DNA of 5,888 bases from NCBI GenBank assembly GCA_009920595.1, contig RFZR01000111.1, positions 1 to 5,888 of the forward strand, in the 5' to 3' direction. The notes beneath the pieces are model-generated. The model made no database searches. It was not told the origin of the DNA and was given only the letters and a program-made list of their open reading frames with translations. The translations under genes and the position numbers were made by a program. Positions 1-5,453 of the stretch are shown here, piece by piece. Source of the stretch: Alphaproteobacteria bacterium (GTDB lineage Bacteria; Pseudomonadota; Alphaproteobacteria; Rhizobiales; Beijerinckiaceae). Numbering within the stretch: position 1 is the first letter of the stretch; each line of letters starts with the position of its first letter.

Positions 1-460
1 CTTCAAGATCAGCGGAATGCAAGAAGGAGCCGACATTGGTGATGCGGACATTGTCGACATAACCATCTTTTTCCTGATAGCGCGCTTCAACAAGTCCGGC
101 AGGTGTATCAATGCGCAACACGCCTTTTTCACGCGGTGTCACAAGTCCGCGTTCAAGCGCCATTGTCACGGTGCCGATTGTGCCATGGCCGCACATGGGC
201 AAACAGCCTGATGTTTCAATGAAGAGAAAGGCAATGTCGCAATCAGCCCGTGTCGGTGGATAAAGAATAGCCCCCGACATCATGTCGTGGCCGCGCGGTT
301 CAAACATCAGGCCGGTTCTGATCCAATCAAACTCGCGTAAGAAATGCGCGCGTTTTTCAACCATATTCGCACCTTCAAGACGCGGTCCGCCTCCAGCAAC
401 AAGACGCACGGGATTGCCGCAGGTATGGCCATCAACGCAGAAGAAAGTATGGGTCGCCAT
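1..460 (-). CDS. 4-hydroxyproline 2-epimerase (proline racemase family), 3' part cut off by window edge
   Basis: This protein probably interconverts trans-4-hydroxy-L-proline and cis-4-hydroxy-D-proline, the first cytosolic step of hydroxyproline catabolism. The visible 153 residues begin MATHTFFCVDGHTCGNP, a typical family N-terminus. They contain MCGHGTIG at residues 89-96, where Cys90 is the first of the two catalytic cysteines. Cysteine rather than threonine here argues against the related trans-3-hydroxyproline dehydratases. The second cysteine motif lies beyond the window. Family members are usually a little over 300 residues, so roughly half is present. The start at 460-458 is preceded by an AAGGAA ribosome site (467-472) six bases upstream, and the gene lies 22 bases after the dehydrogenase stop, so it is the third gene of the unit. 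Plain proline racemase is the main alternative, but the neighbouring dehydrogenase and deaminase favour hydroxyproline. Homologues carry names such as LhpA or HypRE. Confidence 0.9.
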   Translation of the reverse strand, partial: MATHTFFCVDGHTCGNPVRLVAGGGPRLEGANMVEKRAHFLREFDWIRTGLMFEPRGHDMMSGAILYPPTRADCDIAFLFIETSGCLPMCGHGTIGTVTMALERGLVTPREKGVLRIDTPAGLVEARYQEKDGYVDNVRITNVGSFLHSADLE

Positions 461-482
461 AACAAGTTCCTTCGAAGATTTT

Positions 483-1715
483 TTAAAAACGTTGCGGACT
501 GAAACGCGTGAGATCAATCGCAGGCGCGCGTTCGGCAATCAAATCCGCAACAAGGCGCCCCGTGGCGGCTGATTGCGTCAAACCATAATGACCGTGACCG
601 AAGGCATGAACAACGCGACGTGATTTTGTCGAATAGCCGATGACCGGTAACGAGTCTGGGATCGATGGGCGAAAACCCATCCAGATTGTGCCGTCTTCGA
701 ACGCGGGAAGGTCACGGAAAAAGCGTCCCGCTTTTTGGTACATCGCTTTCGTGCGTTCGTGATTGGGTGGAAGATGTAAGCCGCCAAGCTCTACTGCGCC
801 TCCAATGCGCAAACCGATATCAAGCGGGGAGGACACAAAGCCATGCCCTTGAAATGAAACGGGTCGATTGAGTAATCGTGTCGCACCCGGGAATGTGATA
901 TTGTAACCGCGCTCAGTATCAAGAGGAATGCGATCACCAACGGATGCCGCAAGCTCTTTCGACCATGCGCCTGCGGCAATCACAACTGCATCAACGTTTA
1001 CGGCATCTTGGTCTTTTGCGTTGAGACGAATAGTTGGTTCTGTTTCAATCGATGTGATTTCTGCTTTGAGATGATCAATGCTGCGTGCACGTGCCGCTTC
1101 ATAAAGCGCAAGCGTGATCGCGCGCGGATCAGACACATGCGCGCTATCAGGAAAGAAAGCCGCGCCGACAAAACGATCGGTGAGACCGGGTTCCATTTGC
1201 CGGACTTCGGATGCATCAAGAAGATGAACCGAAACACCCGCTTTTTCCTGTAGCTCAAAATGATGCTTCATGCTCTGCATGAGAGAGCGATCATCAAACA
1301 GAAACAGACAGCCGCGCCGATGGATCATCGACTCGATGCCGAGCTGACGTGAAAGTCTGTCCCATGACGGCATCGCGAGTGATTGAATGGCTGTCAGGGC
1401 CGTAATGGACTTTTCGATTTCACTGGGTCGTGAAGCAAGGATTAACCGCGTAAGCCAGGGCAAGATCGGTAAAAGATATTCTTTGCGGATTGTGAGGGGC
1501 CCCAGAGGGTCCATCAGAAAACGCGGTACCTGACGCAACATTTTCGGAGATGCGATGGGCTCGATATCGGTATGCGCGATCATGCCCGCATTGCCGCGCG
1601 AGGTGCCCGCAGCCGGGCCTTCGCGATCAATTACGGTCACAACATGGCCTTCATCAGCCAAAGCATGCGCGGTGGCTAAGCCGACAATGCCTGCGCCGAT
1701 GACGGCCACTTTCAT
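483..1715 (-). CDS. FAD-dependent D-amino-acid dehydrogenase (DadA-like), likely D-hydroxyproline dehydrogenase
   Basis: This is a 410-residue flavoprotein of the DAO/DadA family, a normal length. It has an N-terminal Rossmann dinucleotide site GAGIVG (residues 7-12), an acidic residue Asp30 ending the second strand (VTVIDRE) for the FAD ribose, and the GTSRGNAGMI segment (37-46) typical of DadA-like enzymes. Near the C-terminus are GFRPSIPDSLPVIG (347-360) and GHGHYGLTQSAATG (373-386), the flavin- and substrate-side motifs of the family. Between the deaminase and epimerase genes, its likely substrate is cis-4-hydroxy-D-proline, oxidised to 1-pyrroline-4-hydroxy-2-carboxylate, as for the single-chain HypO enzyme of Sinorhizobium. 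Electrons probably pass to the respiratory chain, but the acceptor cannot be read from sequence. The start at 1715-1713 lies 21 bases after the deaminase stop. Only a weak GGA about 11 bases upstream is seen, so translation may depend on the preceding gene. A general D-amino-acid dehydrogenase remains possible. Confidence 0.87.
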   Translation of the reverse strand: MKVAVIGAGIVGLATAHALADEGHVVTVIDREGPAAGTSRGNAGMIAHTDIEPIASPKMLRQVPRFLMDPLGPLTIRKEYLLPILPWLTRLILASRPSEIEKSITALTAIQSLAMPSWDRLSRQLGIESMIHRRGCLFLFDDRSLMQSMKHHFELQEKAGVSVHLLDASEVRQMEPGLTDRFVGAAFFPDSAHVSDPRAITLALYEAARARSIDHLKAEITSIETEPTIRLNAKDQDAVNVDAVVIAAGAWSKELAASVGDRIPLDTERGYNITFPGATRLLNRPVSFQGHGFVSSPLDIGLRIGGAVELGGLHLPPNHERTKAMYQKAGRFFRDLPAFEDGTIWMGFRPSIPDSLPVIGYSTKSRRVVHAFGHGHYGLTQSAATGRLVADLIAERAPAIDLTRFSPQRF

Positions 1716-1736
1716 GATGATATGATCCGTTTTGAA

Positions 1737-2645
1737 TTAGAGCGTCGGCAATGAAGGACGTTTTGCCATTGCGTCTTTGACGATCTTTTCAATGCGCGTG
1801 CGTTCCGCACCCGAGAGCGCGATGCGCGGCGCGCGGCAACGGTCATTCGAATTGATGGCGACCGCTTCGACGAGCTTGATGTTTTGCACAAGACGCGCGG
1901 ACACATCGAGATCAAGAAGCGGGCGGAACCAACGATAGATTTTGAGGGCTTCTGCCATGCGACCGGCAAGCGCGAGTTTATAAATTGCTACCGTTTCTTT
2001 CGGGAAGGCGACAACGAGACCAGCAACCCAGCCATGCGCACCCATTGCGAGGCTTTCCAACGCAAGATTATCAACGCCGGTGAACACGCGGAATTTATCA
2101 TCAACGAGATTGAAGAGTTCTGACACGCGGCGAATATCGTCGGAGCTTTCTTTCACGGCGACGAAGAGAGGATCCTGCGCGAGTTCGGCAATCATTTCAG
2201 GCGTGAGATTGACACCATAGGCAACCGGATTGTTGTAGATCATCACCGGAAGTCCGCCCGCTTTCGCGACCGCGCGGAAATGCGCCATGGTTTCATGCGC
2301 TTCGGATTTGTAAGGCACACCCGGCAACACCATCAAACCATGAGCGCCCGCTTTGGCTGCCGCTTCGGCTTGCGCTTGTGCGCGGCGTGTGGCGCCATCA
2401 ACAACGGTCATCAGAACGGGGATCTTGCCATTGGCAACGCGAAGTGCGGTTTTCAACACCTCGATTTTCTCTTCCGGATCGAGTGTCGAAGCTTCGCCAA
2501 GCGAACCGCAAACGATGATGCCGTCTACACCTGCATCGCGCTGCAGAGCAAAACAACGCTCCATCTCCGTAATGTCGAGCCGGTCATCGGCTGTGAATTT
2601 TGTGGTGACAGCCGGGAAGACACCGTTCCAGAGCGCGTTCGACAT
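1737..2645 (-). CDS. DHDPS-family 1-pyrroline-4-hydroxy-2-carboxylate deaminase (probable)
   Basis: This is a 302-residue class I aldolase-fold (TIM barrel) lyase of the dihydrodipicolinate synthase/N-acetylneuraminate lyase family. Diagnostic features are GSLGEASTL (residues 47-55, the family GTTGE position), MIYNNPVAYG (135-144) with the catalytic Tyr137, and the Schiff-base Lys165 in VAVKESSDD. In a hydroxyproline cluster this subgroup (LhpC/HypD) removes ammonia and water from 1-pyrroline-4-hydroxy-2-carboxylate, giving 2-oxoglutarate semialdehyde. That specificity is inferred from context, because motifs alone do not separate it from lysine-pathway DHDPS or other aldolases. It is the first gene of the minus-strand unit, with the dehydrogenase 21 bases downstream. 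The start at 2645-2643 is supported by a GAGGAA ribosome site at 2654-2659, eight bases upstream. The intergenic region before it is shared with the divergent hydrolase gene. Confidence 0.87.
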   Translation of the reverse strand: MSNALWNGVFPAVTTKFTADDRLDITEMERCFALQRDAGVDGIIVCGSLGEASTLDPEEKIEVLKTALRVANGKIPVLMTVVDGATRRAQAQAEAAAKAGAHGLMVLPGVPYKSEAHETMAHFRAVAKAGGLPVMIYNNPVAYGVNLTPEMIAELAQDPLFVAVKESSDDIRRVSELFNLVDDKFRVFTGVDNLALESLAMGAHGWVAGLVVAFPKETVAIYKLALAGRMAEALKIYRWFRPLLDLDVSARLVQNIKLVEAVAINSNDRCRAPRIALSGAERTRIEKIVKDAMAKRPSLPTL

Positions 2646-2653
2646 GTTTTTGA

Positions 2654-2659
2654 TTCCTC
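2654..2659 (-). promoter_or_regulatory. ribosome binding site of the deaminase gene
   Basis: Read on the minus strand this is GAGGAA, a good Shine-Dalgarno match eight bases before the ATG at 2645-2643. It fixes the start of the first gene of the hydroxyproline unit. Confidence 0.7.
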
Positions 2660-2670
2660 ACACAAGATCG

Positions 2671-2698
2671 ATTTTATTGAAAGCCAAACCCTATTGAA
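2671..2698 (-). promoter_or_regulatory. possible promoter of the hydroxyproline degradation unit
   Basis: On the minus strand a TAAAAT box (2676-2671, five of six to the -10 consensus) lies 16 bases downstream of a weak TTCAAT -35-like element (2698-2693). Transcription would start roughly 20 bases before the deaminase ATG, leaving a short leader that holds the ribosome site. The -35 match is poor, so an activator may be needed; the direct repeat at 2675-2701 overlaps it. This is inference from spacing and consensus only. Confidence 0.35.
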
Positions 2699-2701
2699 AG
2701 C
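2675..2701. repeat. 10-bp direct repeat TATTGAAAGC, two copies
   Basis: Two identical copies of TATTGAAAGC occupy 2675-2684 and 2692-2701, 17 bases start to start. They sit between the divergent deaminase and hydrolase genes and overlap the candidate promoter elements on both strands. A paired site for a transcription factor is plausible, but no regulator is encoded in the window to test against. Confidence 0.6.
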
Positions 2702-2720
2702 TTTAGCCAGCGCCTATAGC
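2694..2720 (+). promoter_or_regulatory. weak candidate promoter of the alpha/beta hydrolase gene
   Basis: TTGAAA (2694-2699) matches five of six -35 bases and TATAGC (2715-2720) four of six -10 bases. The spacer is only 15 bases, shorter than the usual 16-18. The -35-like element lies inside the second copy of the direct repeat, so any regulator bound there would touch both divergent promoters. Low certainty. Confidence 0.3.
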
Positions 2721-2755
2721 ACCCCTTGGGCGCACTCTCCAAGCGGGCGGGCGAT

Positions 2756-2769
2756 ACCCTGCACAGGGT
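2756..2769. repeat. short inverted repeat ACCCTG-CA-CAGGGT before the hydrolase gene
   Basis: A perfect 6-bp inverted repeat with a two-base centre lies 21 bases upstream of the hydrolase ATG. No T-run follows, so it is not a terminator. Two central bases are too few for a stable full-length RNA hairpin loop, so an operator for a dimeric protein is more likely than a leader structure. It may also be chance. Confidence 0.4.
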
Positions 2770-2790
2770 CGTGAAAGAGGATTTCATGAG

Positions 2791-3564
2791 ATGACCTCAG
2801 TTTTGTCCGAGGCCCCAGAATGGATGGCCGTCGCCTCGACGCCGCCGCGCCGGATCGCCGTTCGGCGTCGAGCCGGGAAAGGCACGCCGATTTTATGGGT
2901 TGGCGGATTTCGCTCTGATATGATGTCGACGAAGGCGCTCACGCTTGATGCCTTAGCGGCGCGGCTCGGCCATCCGATGATCCGCTTTGATTATGCAGCG
3001 CATGGCGAAAGCCCGGGCCGCTTTGAAGAGATGACACTCTCTGATTGGCTCTTTGACACTTTGACAGTCATCGACACTCTTGGTGACACGCCGCCAGTGA
3101 TTGTCGGCTCGTCGATGGGCGGATGGATCACGCTGCTCGCGATGCGAGAGCGTCACCGGTCAGGCAAAGCGCCGCCGAAAGCGTTAGTTTTGATCGCACC
3201 TGCGGTCGATTTCACCGAAGAGCTAATGTGGAAAGCCTTTCCAGACTCCGTGAAACAAAAAATTCTTGAGGAGGGCGTCTATCATCAACCCTCGGCTTAT
3301 GGTGAACCCTATCCGATTACCAAAAAATTCATCGAAGACGGCCGCAACCATTTGATGTTTGGTGCGCCGATCACTCCGCATGCGCCAGTGCATATTCTGC
3401 AAGGGATGAAAGATCCCGATGTGCCTGTCGCTCATATGCAGCGTTTACTCGATCACATGCCGGAAGCCGATGTCGGCGTGAGTTATGTAAAAGAGGGCGA
3501 TCATCGTTTGTCGCGGCCGGAAGACTTAGAGTTTCTCGAACGCGTGGTTGAGCGGATGCTCTAG
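2791..3564 (+). CDS. alpha/beta hydrolase, substrate unknown
   Basis: This 257-residue serine hydrolase resembles the ABHD10/acyl-protein-thioesterase-like branch of the alpha/beta fold. The nucleophile elbow is GSSMGG (residues 106-111) with Ser108. The probable acid is Asp208 in QGMKDPDVP (204-212), and the base is His238 in EGDHRLS. FDYAAHGES (66-74) supplies the HG motif near the oxyanion hole. No signal peptide or membrane segment is evident, so it is probably cytosolic. The start at 2791 has AGAGG at 2776-2780, ten bases upstream. A nearer ATG at 2786 is out of frame and stops after two codons. The gene is transcribed against both hydroxyproline units and its stop shares CTAG with the aconitase X small subunit. 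Ester, thioester or lactone hydrolysis is possible; no role in hydroxyproline metabolism is established. Confidence 0.85.
   Translation: MTSVLSEAPEWMAVASTPPRRIAVRRRAGKGTPILWVGGFRSDMMSTKALTLDALAARLGHPMIRFDYAAHGESPGRFEEMTLSDWLFDTLTVIDTLGDTPPVIVGSSMGGWITLLAMRERHRSGKAPPKALVLIAPAVDFTEELMWKAFPDSVKQKILEEGVYHQPSAYGEPYPITKKFIEDGRNHLMFGAPITPHAPVHILQGMKDPDVPVAHMQRLLDHMPEADVGVSYVKEGDHRLSRPEDLEFLERVVERML
3561..3564. other. shared palindromic CTAG: overlapping stop codons of two convergent genes
   Basis: The plus-strand hydrolase ends with TAG at 3562-3564, and the minus-strand aconitase X small subunit ends with TAG at 3563-3561. The palindromic tetranucleotide CTAG therefore closes both genes. No intergenic space is left for a terminator, so the two transcripts must overlap at their 3' ends. 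Confidence 0.9.
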
Positions 3565-3959
3565 AGTTTTATCTCCCCATCACGCTCAATTCTTATTGTC
3601 TTCCCATGCAAGCTTCTTTGCGTGTCTTTATCAAGCGCGAAAGCGGGGCAGGTTGGCCACTCCATTTCATGCGCGACGATCACGCCAAGCAATAAAATCG
3701 CATCGGGGTCCGGCATGATGAGCGCTTTGGGCGCTTTGCCTGCGTGAATGAGTTCAAGCATCACGGCAGCAGCCGATGACGAACCGATCATTGCGGGCAG
3801 GGCCAAAATTTTTCCGGCGATGTTTTGTCCGCGTTCGGGATGGCGCGCATCGATGATGTCACCAGTTCTTGGATTCACGCCGCCCCAAAATGAAATCGGA
3901 TGGGTGAGGGCGAGTACTTCGCCTTGCGCTTCGCCGGCAATCAAAACGTGCGCTTTCAT
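3561..3959 (-). CDS. aconitase X small (swivel) subunit, DUF126 family; cis-3-hydroxy-L-proline dehydratase
   Basis: This 132-residue protein matches the swivelling-domain subunit of two-chain aconitase X. It carries the hallmark PISFWGGVNPRTGDIID (residues 21-37), HPERGQNIAGK (40-50), and LPAMIGSSSAAAV (54-66), whose GSSS loop provides the serine expected at the active site, then PDPDAILLLGVIVAHEME (83-100). It works only with the large subunit encoded immediately upstream. The reading frame stays open upstream to an ATG at 4136, but that extension lies inside the large-subunit gene and is shadow. The start at 3959-3957 is chosen because MKAHVLIAGEAQGEV is the family N-terminus and it forms an ATGA overlap with the large-subunit stop, implying translational coupling. 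The stop at 3563-3561 overlaps the hydrolase stop in a CTAG. Confidence 0.9.
   Translation of the reverse strand: MKAHVLIAGEAQGEVLALTHPISFWGGVNPRTGDIIDARHPERGQNIAGKILALPAMIGSSSAAAVMLELIHAGKAPKALIMPDPDAILLLGVIVAHEMEWPTCPAFALDKDTQRSLHGKTIRIERDGEIKL
3956..3959 (-). other. ATGA start-stop overlap coupling aconitase X subunits
   Basis: Read on the minus strand, ATGA holds the small-subunit start (3959-3957) and the large-subunit stop TGA (3958-3956). Such overlaps usually allow re-initiation by the terminating ribosome, which suits a 1:1 complex. Confidence 0.88.
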
Positions 3960-5212
3960 TGCCAGAGCCCTCCATCGCGCACCACATGGCCTTTGACAGC
4001 GCTCTCCACGCAATCTTTGAGCGAACCATATTGTACCGCATAACCCGTATTGCCGGTGGCATAATGCGCGAATTTTCCTGAATTGGTCATAAGCACAGAA
4101 CCGCCTTCGGGTAGCATGGGCGTTACCACCACGCATGTATCGGCAACAATCGTGATACCGAGCGCTTCAAGCTTCGCGCGTGTGCCATCCGATTCAATCG
4201 CACGCAACACATGTCGTCCTGTGCAGGCGAAGAAAGGACGTGAGACTTTGCGATCGTTCAAGAGCGTCAACAGCGCATGCATCTCTTCAAGCGAGAGATG
4301 AGGGCTCCCAATCGCGATGGCATCAATGGCTTCGCTTGCGGCATTTGAAAGGCGTTTCAATGCACCAAGCACCATGTCAATCGTCACGCGGATAACGCGT
4401 TCGGGCTTTTGTCCTTGCAAGGCCGCTTCAACAGTGGGTGCTTCAGGTGTCACGCCCGCGATATGGAAAAGACCAACGCCGCCCGACGAAGCTGAAGCAG
4501 CGCCAAAGGCTTTAAGATTATCTTCATTTGGGAAGCCTTGCAGACCATCGACAACACCGATGTCATTGGTCATCTCAAGTCCGAACCACGTGCCGAGTAC
4601 AGGATAAAAGATGTCCGACCGACGCAGCGTTTCGGATAATCCCGAAACATCGATAACAAATCGAGCGCGGCGATTTTCGGTTCGATGCAAACCATAATCC
4701 GGTGCGCGACCGGCAATCGCGCAGGCGATGTCGAGAAAATCACCATAGCGATTGGTGCGAGCGCCGAGCACTGAATTGCAGAAGACAACGGCGTTTGACT
4801 CACCCCAGGCGACATCGCTGCCGAGCGCAGGGCGATGTCCAGCCTGATAGGGTGAGCAGGTCCACGAAGGCTCGCAGCCCATTTTTTCATAGGCGCGCAT
4901 CATGCGCTTGGCCATGTCGCGCTCATGCGGCGGTAGACGCTGTTTCGAGCAGCCCATGAGATCCAGCGCGCCGACATTTAATGTCGAGCGAACGGCGACT
5001 TTGGCTTCTCCTTCGACAAGCTTCTCGGCAAAGAGCGTTCCTGAGTCGCCGTGATAAAGTGCGCCGTCGATATGGGCTGAGGCGATGGGGAGAAGGCGCG
5101 GCGCGCCCATCAATCGGGCCGTCTCGGCAACGATTCTGAGGGCCATTTTCGCCCCCATGCCTTTCTCGCCGGCAAGAATGGCATTGTCCTCATTTGTGAA
5201 GTGAAGCGCCAT
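3956..5212 (-). CDS. aconitase X catalytic large subunit, DUF521 family; cis-3-hydroxy-L-proline dehydratase
   Basis: This 418-residue protein is the catalytic subunit of a two-chain aconitase X. In characterised bacterial members the enzyme dehydrates cis-3-hydroxy-L-proline to 1-pyrroline-2-carboxylate, which a reductase turns into L-proline. Family signatures are ASAHIDGALYHGDSGTLFAEKL (44-65), STLNVGALDL (76-85), GCEPSWTCSPYQAGHRP (112-128), DVAWGESNAVVFCNSVLGARTNRYGDF (133-159), AIGSPH (300-305) and MTNSGKFAHYATG (375-387). Cysteines at 113, 145, 330 and 360 are candidates for metal or iron-sulfur ligands; I cannot assign them from sequence alone. The start at 5212 gives the family N-terminus (LHFTNEDNAILAGEKG). 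The ribosome site is weak (a GGG about seven bases upstream). Archaeal homologues act on mevalonate 5-phosphate, but the bacterial type and the neighbouring hydroxyproline genes favour the hydroxyproline substrate. Confidence 0.9.
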   Translation of the reverse strand: MALHFTNEDNAILAGEKGMGAKMALRIVAETARLMGAPRLLPIASAHIDGALYHGDSGTLFAEKLVEGEAKVAVRSTLNVGALDLMGCSKQRLPPHERDMAKRMMRAYEKMGCEPSWTCSPYQAGHRPALGSDVAWGESNAVVFCNSVLGARTNRYGDFLDIACAIAGRAPDYGLHRTENRRARFVIDVSGLSETLRRSDIFYPVLGTWFGLEMTNDIGVVDGLQGFPNEDNLKAFGAASASSGGVGLFHIAGVTPEAPTVEAALQGQKPERVIRVTIDMVLGALKRLSNAASEAIDAIAIGSPHLSLEEMHALLTLLNDRKVSRPFFACTGRHVLRAIESDGTRAKLEALGITIVADTCVVVTPMLPEGGSVLMTNSGKFAHYATGNTGYAVQYGSLKDCVESAVKGHVVRDGGLWQ

Positions 5213-5261
5213 GATATTTCCCGAACCCCTTACTCTACTTTGCCGTGAACCCGGCCTGCTT

Positions 5262-5278
5262 GGTCAATAAGACTGACC
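5262..5278. promoter_or_regulatory. operator-like inverted repeat GGTCA-N7-TGACC
   Basis: A perfect 5-bp inverted repeat with a seven-base spacer lies about 50 bases before the aconitase X large-subunit ATG, on the leader side expected for a repressor site. Hydroxyproline genes in Sinorhizobium are controlled by a GntR-family regulator; whether this site serves such a protein is inference. Confidence 0.4.
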
Positions 5279-5310
5279 TATTTACGATGCATGTGCGACC
5301 ATTTTCCGCA

Positions 5311-5325
5311 AATTTACGTCAAATT
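5311..5325. repeat. AT-rich inverted repeat AATTT-ACGTC-AAATT
   Basis: Perfect 5-bp arms flank a five-base centre, about 26 bases upstream of the candidate -35 box of the coxS-like gene. It could bind an activator or act as an upstream element. AT-rich arms this short arise easily by chance. Confidence 0.25.
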
Positions 5326-5350
5326 CATACCTTGATCAGGGCTTGGCTGT

Positions 5351-5377
5351 CTTGACCGCGCCGGTTTCGGGTATAAT
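5351..5377 (+). promoter_or_regulatory. probable sigma-70-type promoter of the coxS-like gene
   Basis: A perfect TATAAT (5372-5377) is preceded by CTTGAC (5351-5356), the form of -35 box common in alphaproteobacteria. The spacer is 15 bases, slightly short. A start near 5384 would give a leader of about 70 bases that includes the hairpin at 5411-5433. Confidence 0.5.
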
Positions 5378-5410
5378 CTCGCCTCTGTTAGCTCAAATTA
5401 AGAGACAGAG

Positions 5411-5433
5411 ATTGGTCCCGACAAGAGACCAAT
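5411..5433 (+). promoter_or_regulatory. leader hairpin ATTGGTC / GACCAAT upstream of the coxS-like gene
   Basis: Perfect 7-bp arms (5411-5417 and 5427-5433) enclose a nine-base loop in the untranslated leader, ending eight bases before the ribosome site. The CCAAT of the right arm (5429-5433) can alternatively pair with ATTGG at 5439-5443, whose last two bases are the start of the GGAGG ribosome site. The two pairings exclude each other, so the leader could switch ribosome access. The same repeat could instead be a DNA operator. No T-run follows, so it is not an intrinsic terminator. Confidence 0.45.
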
Positions 5434-5441
5434 ACAAAATT

Positions 5442-5446
5442 GGAGG
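5442..5446 (+). promoter_or_regulatory. ribosome binding site of the coxS-like gene
   Basis: GGAGG lies seven bases before the ATG at 5454, a near-ideal site. It supports this start over the internal ATG at codon 6. Confidence 0.8.
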
Positions 5447-5453
5447 AGCGCCC

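Larger units (their letters stand above)
5213..5453. other. divergent intergenic region between aconitase X and coxS-like genes
   Basis: These 241 bases separate two divergently read genes and must hold both promoters. No small gene is evident. The region is visibly more AT-rich in its centre than the coding flanks. Recognisable contents are the inverted repeat at 5262-5278, a 15-bp AT-rich inverted repeat at 5311-5325, a probable plus-strand promoter at 5351-5377 and a hairpin-forming leader at 5411-5446. I found no convincing minus-strand -35/-10 pair for the aconitase X genes. Confidence 0.7.

Noticed and set aside
282..572. Plus-strand open frame across the epimerase/dehydrogenase junction
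   Set aside because: It is antisense to two recognisable genes and its sequence resembles no protein family.
2756..2769. Palindrome ACCCTGCACAGGGT as an intrinsic terminator
   Set aside because: No T-run follows on either strand and the two-base centre is too short for an RNA loop; it also lies upstream of a gene, not downstream of one.
2280..2774. Plus-strand open frame of 164 codons across the deaminase gene and spacer
   Set aside because: It runs antisense to a clearly recognisable DHDPS-family protein, has Cys/Arg-rich shadow composition and no family features.
3960..4136. Longer 191-residue reading of the aconitase X small subunit starting at 4136
   Set aside because: The extra 59 residues lie wholly inside the large-subunit gene in another frame and are low-complexity Arg/Cys-rich; the family N-terminus begins at the ATG at 3959.
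5317..5322. Minus-strand TTGACG as the -35 box of the aconitase X genes
   Set aside because: No acceptable -10 hexamer is found 16-18 bases downstream on that strand.
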